Assembly: GCF_002288925.2 (NCBI RefSeq)
Contig: NW_022098037.1
Location: 5,768,287-5,832,286 of the forward strand
Direction of reading: 5' to 3'
From: Delphinapterus leucas
Lineage: Eukaryota > Chordata > Mammalia > Artiodactyla > Monodontidae
Length of the DNA stretch: 64,000 nt
Below, one piece after another: positions 22,560 through 33,725 of this stretch; within the stretch, counting starts at the first letter, position 1, and the number at the start of each line of letters is the position of its first letter. The notes under the pieces are model-generated. The model was not told where the DNA came from. It did not search any database and saw nothing but the letters and a program-made list of their open reading frames with translations. A program made the translations under genes and the position numbers.

Positions 22560-23060
22560 GTCACTGGCTAAATGATGCCCCCTTCTGAGCCCGGAGCTGT
22601 GTCAAACTCTTCCAGCTACTTCCCTACTGCATGGATGGACATTAGGTTCCCATAACCAGGGACTTTGTTGCAGGCAGAGAGCAGCTAAGCCTGCTGTTCA
22701 CTGTCACAGCCAGGCAGCCTCTGGACGCCAGCGCTTCCCACATAGACTGGACCCAGACTGCCTTCACCTCGACCCCTGCCCACGAAATGGTCTCCTTGTT
22801 TCCAGAATACTCCTGGCCACTCTCCCGAATCGGGTCAAGGAAATGGGTGCTACTTCCTAGTGATTCCTGGAATCACCACTGATAGAGGACCCAGAACAGT
22901 CCCCATCCTTATTTAAGCTGAAGCAGACAACTGCCACCAGGTGGCGCCAACCTCAGCGGCCTGGACGTGAACAGATATGGCTCTTGCAGCTCTGGCTGTT
23001 AAAACTGGCCTGTCATTTAACTAACCTGGCAATAATGACCCCGCATTTACACGGTGAGCT
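22560..23060. other. Unique GC-richer patch
   Basis: A repeat-free block richer in G and C than its surroundings. It carries the CTCF-type motif at 22,934. No open reading frame or splice pattern supports an exon. Confidence 0.4.
22934..22947 (+). promoter_or_regulatory. Candidate CTCF site
   Basis: CCACCAGGTGGCGC agrees at every position with the vertebrate CTCF core CCASYAGRKGGCRS. It lies in unique sequence, not inside a SINE. Known role of the family: loop anchors and insulators. Occupancy cannot be read from sequence alone. Confidence 0.55.
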
Positions 23061-23164
23061 TTTCGGGCTTCACTTACTGTATTATGGGTGAGGGAGTTAG
23101 ATTTTAGATTGTTATGAGGCTGTACCTAAATTCTTTTTCCCCTTCTCAACAATTTGATTTGGAA

Positions 23165-23639
23165 AAATTTGAAACCTAGAGAAAAAGTATAAGAATAGAA
23201 TATATTTAATGACACCCATATACCTTTCACCTAGATTCACCAGTTCTTAACATTTGGCCACATGTTCACCCTCTCGCACTATATCATCTCTCTCACCTCT
23301 ATCTCTCCCTGTCTATGTGTACATTTTTTCCCCCTGAACCATTTGAAAATTAGCTGCATCATCCTGACTCTTTATCCCTAAATACTTCAGCATGTTCTCC
23401 CAAGACCGAGGACATTCTTCTACATAACCACAGTCACACTCAGAAAATGCAGCGTTGAAAACGATATCATTACCTAATATATAGATCTTAGTACTGAACT
23501 TTCTAAATTGTCTTAATAATGCCACTTATAATTTTTTTTTTTTAATCCAGGATCTAATCAAAGATCTCACACTGTTTTTAATTATTTAATTGTCATGACT
23601 CTTGAGTCACCTTAACCTGGTGTGGTTCCTCAGCCTTTT

Positions 23640-23674
<35 letters not shown>

Positions 23675-23800
23675 TCTTTTATGAAATTGACTTTTTTGGA
23701 GGGTCCAAGCCAGTTTTTTGCACTTGTCTGATTCTTCCTTCATGATTAAATTTGGGTTAAACATTTTTGGCAAGAACACCACAAGGTGATGTTGCATTCT
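23165..23800 (-). mobile_element. Old L1M 3'-UTR relic
   Basis: 'acctttcacctagattcaccagttcttaacatt', 'ccaggatctaatcaaagatctcacac', 'ttgtcatgactcttgagtcacctt', 'ttggcaagaacaccacaaggtgatgttg' match an abundant L1M 3'-region repeat in order. A TG microsatellite sits inside it. Confidence 0.65.
23642..23673. repeat. (TG)n microsatellite
   Basis: About 16 perfect TG repeats within the old L1M segment, long enough to be polymorphic. Confidence 0.97.
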
Positions 23801-24109
23801 CTTAAAACAGTTTTTAAAAGATTTCAGCAACTCTATTTTAACAACATACTTTTTGTTCTAGAAAGAAAACCGGTAATCACTGGCTCTTTAATTTTAAAAC
23901 ACATACGCAAACCTTGGGGCTTCCTCCTTTGTCATTCTGATCCCATTTCCATGAGTATACCACAGATAATGGAGAGCATGTAAAACAAAAGGAAATTACA
24001 CCATGAAAACCAGCAGATCCAAGTTCATAAGGGATTACATCTAACTAAAGTCCCTAGTAGTTCTATTAACACATGGGTTGTCTGTACAGCAACCTTCCTT
24101 TCAATGGGC

Positions 24110-24570
24110 CACCAAACTTCCCTCTCCATGTGGGCTTGGTTGGCTGTCAATCATGGGACTTAACCTCTCCACCATGGTGATTGGTTTAAGGATAAGCAGG
24201 ACGTGACCTGAACAGAGCCAGCCTCTTCTTTGAGAGATTACACATGGATTCTGAAAGAGAAGTCTCTCTCTTCCTCTGGAATTGTGAGATAAATGGTAAT
24301 GTTGGCTGGAACCATTTATGGTCATCTTCCTGGTTTTATGGAGGAAACTCTGCAGGAGAAGAAAGTTCACATAAACAAAATGAAGCAGTGGCAAGTGGAA
24401 ATAGAAAAGATCAATAAAAAGAGACGGAGTTAGTCCATGTGACATATGTTAGTCCCTGGATCTAGCCATGCCTGAAGTTGGATCATCTATAAATTCCTCC
24501 CCCCAGCACCCCCGTAAGCTAGTTTGAGTTGAGTTTCTGTCTCTTGCAGCTGAGTTTTGAGTAATGCAGT
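24110..24570 (+). mobile_element. Ancient interspersed repeat 'B', family not named
   Basis: 'gtgattggtttaaggataagcaggacgtgacctgaacagagccag' and the end 'ccctggatctagccatgcctgaagttgg ... agctagtttgagttgagtttctgtctcttgcagc' form a repeat I recall as widespread in mammals. Related pieces occur at 36,500-36,680 and 56,400-56,890. Confidence 0.5.
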
Positions 24571-24639
24571 CATGATTTAAGGACTCGGTCAGAATCTCAA
24601 GGATCTTTTTCTTTGCCATTGGCAAAGCCATGGCCAGTC

Positions 24640-24800
24640 ACCAAAGAGCCCCAGTTTCCTGGGCTATAAGTAGGGATGATAATTCACACTGCAGGGTACC
24701 TGCTGTGCAGATTAAGAGGGGACCTGGGTAAGCACTTCATAGCACCTGGCTCATATTAGGAAATCGATGGTCGCTAGAACTGTGTACAAGAGTCTAGGGC
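24640..24800 (+). mobile_element. MIR relic
   Basis: 'gccccagtttcctgggctataagtagggatgataa' and 'cagattaagaggggacctgggtaagcacttcatagcacctggctca' are the sense MIR 3' half. Confidence 0.75.
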
Positions 24801-25828
24801 ACCCCTCGAGGCTTCTGCCGTTTGCTCTGCGCCCTTGAATTTTCCCTCACTCTACCCAGACTAAACCAGACTGTGCTAAGAACAGTGCTTGCTCAGGTAG
24901 TAATCATCGCTCACTGTCAACATCGTGGTTATATTCTCCCCATTTGTCCTATAAGCGCGACAACATGAATAGAGCATTGAATATGTGTTGAGGGTATTCC
25001 GTGTTTGTCAGGTTATTATTTTTCCAGGTGAGAGAGGAGCCAAGGGTGAGGCTAACAGATAGCAACTGCACTGACATTTTTGTCAGCAGGCACTCCCCGT
25101 ATGAGCTGGAGTTGAAACTCGAGGGTCAGGGAGATACGAACATTGGAGTTGGTATGTTTTGGGGGGCTACCATGTGTATTTGTTTTGGCCTCATTTATCC
25201 TATTTCTGCAACTGTTTCCAGGAGGAAGTTTGTCCTATCAGAGCCCACAGTATTTGTTGCTGTCAAAGGGGCCAGTTGCAAACAGTCTTTCAGAAAAGCA
25301 AAATTCCCAGAGAAGAAATCATGAGGTTTATGTAAGTACCATCACAACGCAGGCGTATTGCAGGGATTCCAGAATTGCAAAGATTCTCACAATTGCTGCA
25401 TTTTTCTGCATTCCTGCTCTAAAGTACCTTAGCAACTGCTAAGAGGGGGCACCTCAAGCAGGAGCTAACAGATGTCCTGGCTGATTTCAGGCCTGCAAGA
25501 TCAGTGGAGGTGACACAGAACTGCTGTCCCTGGCATGAGTTTGTGGCTGGCGTGGACTTTCCACCCAGTCCATGGTGTGCTTAGAGTGGGGATAAGGGTG
25601 CAGCAGTGACCTCTCATACCTGAAAATTTCAGTGTCAAGTGGGAAGAATCTGCTGGACTTGGCTTTGTGGAATTCAACCAACTCAGTACCCCAACAAGTT
25701 CTTGTATGTTTTGGAGTTGAGTGCTGGTAACCCCAGGGCTGGAAGCAGGTGTTTTGAGCACATCTCTTTTTGCTACTTGGATTCACCTGTACCGGGAAAA
25801 GACTGGTGGGTGGACCCAGCAGGATCCT
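24801..25828. other. Unclassified DNA, no gene supported
   Basis: Frames of about 100 codons exist at 25,001-25,324 (+) and 25,143-25,442 (+). I see no signal peptide, domain or splice context that would make either a gene. Confidence 0.4.
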
Positions 25829-26033
25829 GGTTTTTTTTTTGCGGTACGCGGGCCTCTCACTGTTGAGACCTCTCCGGCTGCGGAGCACAGGCTCCGGACG
25901 CGCAGGCTCAGCGGCCATGGCTCAGTGGCTTAGTTTCTCCGCGGCATGTGGGATCCTCTCGGACCGGGGCACGAACCCGTGTCCCCTGCATCGGCAGGCG
26001 GACTCTCAACCACTGCGCCACCAGGGAAGCCCC
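25829..26033 (-). mobile_element. CHR SINE, short form, recent
   Basis: Antisense full-length copy. The target duplication CCCAGCAGGATCCT (25,815-25,828 and 26,031-26,044) overlaps the CCC end of the element. Confidence 0.96.
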
Positions 26034-26044
26034 AGCAGGATCCT

Positions 26045-27410
26045 CTTTGCTTGAAGGGCCATTAGATCCTCCTGGGGAAGAACTGATGCTAAGGACAGAG
26101 GTGCAGGCACCCAAATTCAGCCCAAGAACAATGTCCCTGCGGCCTGAGGCAGGAGTGGTTTGAGTACAGGGCAGGCCACCTCCCAGTGAGAGGAGAAGCC
26201 ACCGTAGAAACCCAAGAGCTGCTCTCATACGTCTCTGAGTGTCTGCAACACAAGTTGGCCCTGCTTTGGGCCCTGCCCTGGGGAGGGTCCAAAAGGCACA
26301 GAAAGAGCGCTTCCTCCTTCTAGCAAAGCAGTCGCGGCATCATGGTGAGACTTGAAGGGCCAGTGCAGAGAGTGTGAAGGATGGCGGCAGCTGTGGTCGC
26401 CACAGGGAGGGGCCTGCAGACAGCTCTCCTGGACCCCAGTGCCTCAGGAGCAAAGGCAGGCAGTGGTGTGGTGGGAAACAGGGCCCTCTACTGGGCACCA
26501 GAGGGAGTACCACACTAGTTCGACCTGAGCAGAGACTTCAACAATGGGGCTGAAATGGTGGCTGGTAGAAAGATGCCCAGGATCCTGTACTGGTGAGTCC
26601 ATGAGGCCACGCCCCAGGCTTTCCAGAACTAATTGGGGGAAACAAGGTGGGACAGGGGAGTGGGAGAGATGTAGAAAAATATGATTTGTTACTGTAAATG
26701 TAATCCCATTATTACCCTTTAACTCCCAAGAAGTGTGGCCTAGGGTGGAAGGGAGAGAGGGGACCATGGGCTCCACCTATAATTTCAAGTCTGCTTATTC
26801 TGATGATAAACAGCTTGTGCCACAGAAGAGTAGAAACGAGTATGACATGGGGTTGTTTCACTTGATTAGCAGAGAAGCAGAATTAGGAGGAAGCCTGATC
26901 CTGTGCCCTGGTGCCCCAGACAGCATCAGGAACTCACAAAGGGACTTCTGATGACCAACTTATAGCTTTGCTTTAAATTCCTCTGAGGACCAAGAGTCTC
27001 ACGTTAGCTCTGGAAATGTCTAGGGAATTATAAGCAAACATTCTCGGGAGAAGGTTTGAGCTGAAGTATTACCAAAAGAGATGATCCCATCTAGATCGAC
27101 ATAAGATTTCAGGGCATCGTCTACTCACCAGTCGCAGCAGAGGGGGAATTCCATAATTACAATAAAGCAAAGTAAATGAAAGGGAGTAATACTTCGATAG
27201 CTCCAATATAGGCTCTTTGGAATTACCACTTGCAGAAATATTGACTACTTTGGATCGCCCATGTCAATCTATCATTCTCTAGTGAGACTACTTTGCATGC
27301 AGGAGTGTAAATCTTTAATAGGATTGCTGAAGCCATGAAGTCTAGTTTTATGATTTGGTTCTTGGGAGAGTCAGTATGGACAAAGAACATTTTCATTGTA
27401 AGCATAACTC
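26045..27410. other. Unclassified DNA
   Basis: The part to about 26,650 is relatively GC-rich and unique, with a weak CTCF-like GCACCAGAGGGAGT at about 26,498-26,511. No repeat or exon recognised. Confidence 0.4.
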
Positions 27411-27414
27411 GGTT

Positions 27415-27560
27415 TGCTCTACTTATTACTAGCTTGTGTGACCTCAAGGAGATCACACCTCTCAGATTCAGTTTCCATACAGGTAAAATATGGATAGTAA
27501 CTAATTCGCTGAGTTCCTGTTAATTGTATGTAAGAAGCAAACATCTCTAAGTTTCAGTAT
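27415..27560 (+). mobile_element. MIR fragment
   Basis: 'gtgtgacctcaaggagatcacacctctcagattcagtttccatacaggtaaaatatggatagtaa' is a diverged sense MIR core. Confidence 0.6.
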
Positions 27561-28084
27561 GGGTTATTAACACAATATAATATTTATTGTGATCTGATTT
27601 TAACAAGGTCTGTATAAGCAGAAATAGATCTGATAAACACACGTTGCAAATTAAGCTAACCACTGAAATGATCATGACAGGTGTTGGCATTTAGGGCCTC
27701 AGGTTAGGTCAACACTGTTTGCTCTCACTTTTCTATTGGCTACAACTGTGGGGATGCTGAATCTAAGGCTCTGCAACTTAAAGCTGAATCAGAACAATTA
27801 TAGTGTTAAATCCTTTGAACCTTGGTCTATTTAGAGCTGAAATGGTTCGATACTGTAGAAAAATAAAACACCAACACTTGGATTAAACATTAAGTTTTAA
27901 AGGGCTATGATTATGCTACACTGAGTATCCAGAAAACCCCAAACTCAAAGAGGAAATGAAGTTAAGGTCTAGTTGCCCTGTTTAATTTGAGTTTCTACCC
28001 TGGAAGTCATTCTCCTTGACTGTACCTTGTAGTTCAGGCCCCGCAAAATCGGGATCCACCCCTGAGTAGAATAAATAGAGCTCC
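27561..28084. other. Unclassified DNA
   Basis: Nothing recognised in this stretch. Confidence 0.4.
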
Positions 28085-28246
28085 ATGAGGGCACAGAGAT
28101 GGGACACAATGTCAGGCTAGGAAAACTTCCAGGAGGAGGTGGAACTTAAAAATGAGACTTAAGGGTTGAGAAGGGGGTTAGCTCCACAGTTACGGGGAGA
28201 TCAGAGCAACATTCCAGTCAAAGGGAATAGTCTGTGTGAGGAAATG
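28085..28246 (-). mobile_element. L2 relic
   Basis: 'aaaacttccaggaggaggtggaacttaaaaatgagactta' and 'gagcaacattccagtcaaagggaatagtctgtgtgag' match antisense L2. Confidence 0.65.
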
Positions 28247-28300
28247 TATGGAGGGATGGATGGATGGATGGATGAGTGGATGGGTGGGTAGGTGAATGGA
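28247..28300. repeat. (GGAT)n-type microsatellite
   Basis: About four clean GGAT units followed by impure variants (GAGTGGAT, GGGT, GAAT). Confidence 0.9.
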
Positions 28301-28394
28301 TACCCTTTGCCTAGAAATAAAGATATCTCCTAAATATGACTAGGGCTTACGTTAGTTAATGGCGAATACCGACTCTTCTCCCACTGGAGGTGTC

Positions 28395-28880
28395 ATAGTG
28401 GCTCAGTGCATCCATTGTATGATTGGTGAGACCCCAGTTTGAATCCTGGTTGTGTTGGTTACTTCTTACCTGTGTGGTTTAGAACTCGTTATTTTCTGCA
28501 ACTACTTAGGCCTCAGGCATCTCAGTTAAAAAATGAAGACATTGGGGCTTCCCTGGTGGCGCAGTGGTTGAGAGCCCGCCTGCTGATGAAGGGGACACGA
28601 GTTCGTGCCCTGGTCCGGGAGGATCCCACATGCCGCAGAGCGGCTGGGCCCGTGAGCCATGGCCGCTGAGCCTGCGTGTCCGGAGCCTGTGCTCCGCAAT
28701 GGGAGAGGCCACAGCAGTCAGAGGCCCGCGTACTGCAAAAAAAAAAAAAAAAAAAAAAATGAAGACATTAACATCCACCTCAAAGGGTTCTTCTAAGAAT
28801 TAAATGACATTTTGCAAAGTTGTCAGCACAGTCATTGGCATGTAGTAAGTACTGGGTTAATCATAGCTTTAACCATCACC
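28395..28880 (+). mobile_element. MIR split by a SINE
   Basis: Left part 'gagaccccagtttgaatcctggttgtg'; right part after the SINE 'cacctcaaagggttcttctaagaattaaatgaca ... gcacagtcattggcatgtagtaagtac'. The two halves make one sense MIR interrupted at 28,544. Confidence 0.8.
28545..28759 (+). mobile_element. CHR SINE, short form, recent
   Basis: Full-length sense copy with about 19 A residues at the tail. Target duplication AAAAATGAAGACATT on both sides (28,529-28,543 and about 28,755-28,769), merging with the A-tail. It is inserted in the MIR above. Confidence 0.96.
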
Positions 28881-29299
28881 ATCATCAACAACAGGTGATT
28901 TCCATCCAAGAAAAAGCAGTGACTGACTGTACCAGCCACCTGAGTAACATTTAGCAAACACCAAGGTGGGCTAGGTCATCTCAAAAGCAGAGATTTTGAA
29001 AAGAAATGCACAGGGCTGTCATCTGAAGATCTTCATTAGTCGAAACACACGACTCAGCCTTAGAGACCACAGACTGGTTTGGGGTGCCGGCTACTGACCC
29101 GGCGACAGGGAATGAGATGTGATGCACGGTATAGTAAATTCTTGGTTCTATCCAGGCAGTACAGAGAAGCAGAATGGCTCATCTGGAAAGAAATCCCGGG
29201 GATTGTTGTCCTTTATAAGAGCTGACATTTATAAAGTGGAATGTAATTCTTGCCCCGCACAGAGAGTAGAGGTGTGCCCGAAAGAGACCAGTTACATAC
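28881..29299. other. Unclassified DNA
   Basis: No gene or named repeat recognised. Confidence 0.4.
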
Positions 29300-29440
29300 T
29301 GTCTCCTGGACTTACTGGCTCTGTACACTTATTTAATAACTCTTGTGTTTCTTCATCTTTAAAATGGAGACACTCTTCCTAACTCCCAAGGTTGCTTTGA
29401 GCAGTAGACAAATGATGGGAAGCAACAGACAGGGTCTATG
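29300..29440 (+). mobile_element. MIR fragment
   Basis: 'tttcttcatctttaaaatggagacactcttcctaactcccaaggttgctttgagcag' is a sense MIR core. Confidence 0.65.
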
Positions 29441-29941
29441 ATCACTGGAGCCGCTGGTACCCAACAGCATCCAGTTCTTAGACAAGTTGCTTTGCTCAGA
29501 GAGCAGAATGCTACCTGCCTATAATAAATATTTCAGGGATGCTGAATTATTTATTTATTATATACCTGGGTTTACAAGGAAGGAAATTGGTTCCTTTAAA
29601 ACAATAACATTGATTGGCTTAAATAGCAGAAACAGCACTCTCCCATCCTTGTTTACAGACCCTGGACTGAGCTCAAGTGCACAGCGGCACATTATGGATG
29701 TTCCTGCTGACCTGCAGACAAATAGGAGGGTTAAAGGATCAATTAAATAATCTTAACTCATGAGCAGCAGGGAAAATATTTCAGCTGCAACACTGATTGT
29801 CGTTCTGAAAGGTAAGACAGCGGAGCTAAACAAGTTCATGTACTCACAGAGAGTGGGTCCCATTTCCTGGCTTGTATCCCAGCCCTGGGGGCCTGGGACT
29901 GATGGAAGGGAAACAGAACCCAAGGGTAGGAAAAGAGGAGA
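29441..29941. other. Unclassified DNA
   Basis: No feature I can support. Confidence 0.4.
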
Positions 29942-30145
29942 AACAAGTATTTATTAAGCGCCTCTTCTGACCAGGCCAGTCTACCTAGCCATTTCACACA
30001 GGTAGGTCACCTAATGGCTTTTAATATCTGGGAGGTTAAGTTCCTTGTTCCTTATCTTCAGGTGATACAACTGGTCATTGGCAGGTGTCACTAAAACCAG
30101 GATCTGACTCACAGACCAGTGTTCTTTGTCACCACCAGCCTGACC
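29942..30145 (-). mobile_element. MIR relic
   Basis: 'aagtatttattaagcgcctcttctgacca' through 'aggatctgactcacagaccagtgttct' reads as an antisense MIR. Confidence 0.75.
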
Positions 30146-30149
30146 ATTC

Positions 30150-30945
30150 ATTTTGGCAGTCAACAAACATCCATTGAGCTGCTTTCACATACCAGGCACT
30201 TGGGATGCAAAGACATAGCAGGTAAGTTATCTGCCCCCAGGGGTCTCACAGTCTAGGGAGGGAGATAGACAAGGGAACCTCCAATTTCCACACGGGGTGG
30301 AAAGAGTGGGATCAGAGGGCAATTTACTGCAATGCCTCAGGACTCCTCATTTGTATGTGTCCCTTATAAGTAAATATTCACTCTTATACCTAAATCTGTA
30401 TTTGAAATTTTGTATTATTTTTCTTAAAGAGTATCCTCAAATTATATAAGATTTGGGACCCACCACACCTGGATTCAGCCCTTAGCAGGATACAGTGAGC
30501 CCCATGGACGTGCAGATACAATATCTATATCAACCCGCAAGGCTTCCAGGAGGTAGCCCTTGAAATGAGACTTAAGCAAGAGACGTATTTTAGCGACACA
30601 GAGAAGTGGAGACGGGGATGGGATGGGCAAAGAGAAGAGATGTATGAAAGCCATTGGTGGGCGATTTAAAATATCTCAACTTATTCAGGAAGCAATGATG
30701 CCATAGTGCTGGATGGTTGTTGAGAAAGATGTGTTGGCTGTGAGGGCAGCTGGTAGATAATGGGTTGCTGGTGCAGGAGGGGCAGAAGAGACGCTGAGAC
30801 CAGGGTGGGAGGGACTTTTGTGCTGAGTTCTACAGAACTTTAACTTTGATCCTTCATGCCAGAAGGAAAAACTGAAGGATTTTTAGGATCTACTTTTTAG
30901 GATTATATTTTAGAAGCATCCCTCTGACAGAAAGATGCAGGATGA
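30150..30945 (-). mobile_element. L2 relic
   Basis: Begins 'cattcattttggcagtcaacaaacatccattgagctgc' and 'ataccaggcacttgggatgc' (antisense L2 end), then 'gcttccaggaggtagcccttgaaatgagacttaag'. Later parts are progressively weaker. Confidence 0.65.
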
Positions 30946-30951
30946 CCTGGA

Positions 30952-31070
30952 ATTAGGGTGAGAAAATTAGGGTGTTTGTACCCAGGACTGTCCTGCTTTT
31001 AGCACTGAAAGTTCTGTGTCCTAGAAAACCCTTCAGTCCCAGGGAAACCAGGACAGTTGGTCACCTTACC
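30952..31070. mobile_element. Palindromic-end interspersed repeat, copy 2
   Basis: Same family and orientation as 13,619-13,730: shared 'ttttagcactgaaagttctgtgtcc', 'aaaacccttcagtcccagggaaaccaggac' and the end GTTGGTCACCTTA. The end is the approximate inverse of the start of copy 1 (GGTGACCAAC). Confidence 0.65.
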
Positions 31071-31194
31071 TGGAAGAGGGTGAGCCCAAAGCCAAGAGAA
31101 CCACTGAGAAAGTCTTCTCCATAATAGGCATCCAGCTACCTACTTGACAGCTCCACTTTGGTGTCTAATTGGCATCACAAAATCAGTGTGCTTA

Positions 31195-31525
31195 AACCCT
31201 CAGGGCCTTTGCACTTGTTCCCTCTGCTGTTCCCCAGGATAACCACACGGTTCACTCTTTCAGGTCTTTATTGTGATCTTATCTTCTCAGCAAGGACTTC
31301 CTGAAACCCTCTTTTATAATTGCAATCCCTACTCCTGACATTCCGTATCCTTGTTTTGGTTTTGTTAGCACTTCACCAGCATACAGCATACCTAACATAC
31401 TGAATATTTGTATTTTTTATGGTCAGTTTCCCCCACTAGAGAAAACCCTTCATGAAGGCAGAAAATTTTTTTGTTGCATTTGCAGCATCCAGGACAGTGT
31501 CTGGCACGTAGTACAGGTTGTTTTA
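31195..31525 (+). mobile_element. L2 3' end
   Basis: 'cagggcctttgcacttgttccctctgctgttcccc', 'cacggttcactctttcaggtcttta', 'ccccactagagaaaacccttcatgaaggcag', 'ccaggacagtgtctggcacgtagta' is the canonical L2 series. Confidence 0.88.
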
Positions 31526-31700
31526 CTGAATAAGCTGAGACTTCCATGATTCCTCTCTACTCTCTCATACCCCACATCCAATTCATCTGCAAATTCTGTT
31601 GACCCTCTGTTCACAGTAGATCCAGAATATGAATAGCTCTTACCACCACCGTGACCACCCTGGTCCAAGCCACATCATCACTACCTGGATTATTACAACC

Positions 31701-32101
31701 AAGGACAAAGGATGACCCCACCTGAAAAAGTGTCAGTGTTACACCCCCCACCGGACTCTTACTCGCCTTCCCCGCCATGTTGCGATGGTTACGAAATTCC
31801 TGAGCCCACCTGGGCGATGCCCACCTGGGCAACGGGACCTGTCCCAAATAAGGAAAGGCATCTGGCCTGTCCCACTCCCACCCTATAGAAGGAAGGTATA
31901 TGTGCCTCGACCAATCAGTAAACGAAATTTTCACCTCGGACCATTTCTTTGTTTTCTGGCTATAAAAACTGATCAATAGCACATGTTCAGGCTGGACTCT
32001 CCCAGACTACTAGGAAGTCGGACCGCTGTTCTAGCAGTGACCCTTCCCTCTAATAAATTCCATCTTCTTTACATTCTGCCTTGTGCCTGGAAATTCTTTT
32101 C
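31701..32101 (+). mobile_element. Solo LTR of a class I endogenous retrovirus
   Basis: A retroviral U3-R-U5 layout is visible: a CCAAT box at 31,911-31,915, a TATA box TATAAAA at 31,961-31,967, a likely cap region near 31,990, and a polyadenylation signal AATAAA at 32,052-32,057. The element interrupts an L2, and a 5-base repeat CAACC (31,696-31,700 and 32,102-32,106) may be the target duplication. The canonical TG start is not clear. No gag, pol or env sequence accompanies it, so this is a solo LTR left by recombination. The family name is not assigned. Confidence 0.78.
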
Positions 32102-32243
32102 CAACCTGCTTTCAGACCAGGACACCTCCCTCCCTGGGCTTCCTGTGTCCACCCTTGCTTCTGGACAGCCTGTTCTCAAATCAGCAGCCAGGGGGATCCT
32201 GCTAAAATGTGAGTGTGATCATGTCACTCGTCTTGCTCACTGT

Positions 32244-32290
32244 CCTCCCCTCCCCCACTTCCCTCCCCTCCCCCACTTCCCTCCCTGCCC
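32244..32290. repeat. 18-bp minisatellite, about 2.5 units
   Basis: The unit CTCCCCTCCCCCACTTCC is repeated almost perfectly inside the L2. Confidence 0.9.
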
Positions 32291-32510
32291 TTTCCTTCCC
32301 TCAGGCCCACCTCAGCCTCTGGGAAGGCATCTTCAGCTGTGTCCAGGTTCTATCCATTCCAGCCACAGAGGCTTCCTTTGTGTGCTTCAAACACACTAGG
32401 CACTTTCCTGCCTCAGGGCCTTTGTACTTGCCATTTAATACTCTTCTCCAGGCATTTGCATGGCTGATTGATTTCCTTCAGGTCTCAACTCAAAAGTCTC
32501 CTTAGCCTTC

Positions 32511-33164
32511 TCTCCCACACCCAAAGAAAATAACAAACCCACCTCCACACAGCTGAAGGCCCTTTGTTTTCTCTCCAGCACTTTGTACCTCCCGAGGCAC
32601 AAATGGGGAATTGTCTACTGTTTCTCTTCTCCCCCTACCCAACCCTCCCCTCACCTATGGACGTGGAGCTACAGGACTTGCTGGGAAGAAAGAAATGCCT
32701 TTATAAACTAATTTTCTTTCCTTCTTAAAAAAGGCAGAAACTTGTGTGCTTGTCATATTGAAAGAACTAATTACCGTCCTCATGGATAAAGAGAGTAAGG
32801 TAGAAGCATAGTTTCAGAAAAACAGATCCTTTCCCTTTTTTCCTCTTTCCAGCTGCTGTATTTACCAACCTTCAGGGAATGGCGGGTTTTGCTGTTCAAA
32901 CTTTCTTCCTGACTCTCAAGAAGCAAATCTCTTGAAAGTTCTTTGCAGAAAAGCCTGTTTGCTGTTGGAATGTGCTGAGAAGATTGCTTCTTTCACAAAG
33001 TCTGTTCTGTATGTCTTAACTCGTAAAAGTTTTTCTTTTGTTTTCCCGTTCACCACCTCCCATTTCTGCCTACTCATTCCTCCTGGGCTTTCCATGTGTT
33101 TCCCTCTTTGTCTCCTTCATGATGTTCAACATGTACAAACTCTCTGTGTGCTCATGTGCCACGC
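32511..33164. other. Unclassified DNA
   Basis: No gene or named repeat recognised. Open frames near 32,932 and 33,038 show no domain. Confidence 0.4.
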
Positions 33165-33272
33165 AATTACACACACATCATCTCATTGAATCTTCACACC
33201 CACCCTGTGAGATGCTATTATTAGTATGCTCTTTTACACATGGGGAACCTGATGCTTACAGAGCTAAGTAGT
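33165..33272 (-). mobile_element. MIR relic
   Basis: 'tctcattgaatcttcacacccaccctgtgagatgctattattag' then 'ttacacatggggaacctgatgc' is an antisense MIR. Confidence 0.7.
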
Positions 33273-33275
33273 GTA

Positions 33276-33725
33276 GTGGAGCGGTCAGTACTCCCTCCCG
33301 TGTCACCATTTCAGTGGGCACTGGCTGGCTCTCCACTGCCAGGGTCTGCATCTGTTTCCCTGGCCGCTGGAGGAGGCCAGAAGTGCTGGGGAATATGTCC
33401 ATTCTGATCCCAACAAACCTCCGCCCCCCAGCACCCTTTAACCAATGACTGATGGAGTTGGTGTCTAAATACCCCAGCTCCCCGGCTCCTTGGGTGGGAG
33501 AGAACTGAGGGGCATTTTCTATGCTGGCTCTCAGAGACTCATCGTAGGATTGTACCCGGTGGCCCATAGTTACCTGTATTGATAAAGAACCTTCTATTGG
33601 CTGCCTCCCCTTCCCTCTCTCTTCCCCTACTGGTGTTTCCTGGGGTCACTTCCGAGACATATATTTGCACTAGAGTCCCTGTCTCAGGGTTTGCTTCTAG
33701 GGGAACCAAACCTAAGATTGAATAG
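33276..33725. mobile_element. LTR-like ancient repeat, family unsure
   Basis: 'gcactagagtccctgtctcagggtttgcttctaggggaaccaaacctaag' closes the element and resembles the terminal block of common old mammalian LTR-like repeats. Assignment is from memory and is tentative. Confidence 0.35.

Larger units (their letters stand above)
31560..32510 (+). mobile_element. L2, split by a retroviral LTR
   Basis: Left of the LTR: 'accaccctggtccaagccacatcatcactacctggattatta'. Right of it: 'cttgcttctggacagcctgttctcaaatcagcagccagggggatcctgctaaaatgtgagtgtgatcatgtcactcg', then 'ctgcctcagggcctttgtacttgcc'. Removing 31,701-32,101 rejoins the element. Confidence 0.85.

Noticed and set aside
25001..25442. Overlapping frames of about 100 codons that might be an exon
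   Set aside because: No recognisable domain, and two different frames are equally open, so coding is not supported.
26498..26511. GCACCAGAGGGAGT as a CTCF site
   Set aside because: It departs from the core at the first base and at the conserved GGC, so it is weaker than the site at 22,934 and is not called separately.
31983..32399. Plus-strand frame of 138 codons
   Set aside because: It crosses from the solo LTR into the interrupted L2 and is an accidental chimera of two repeats.
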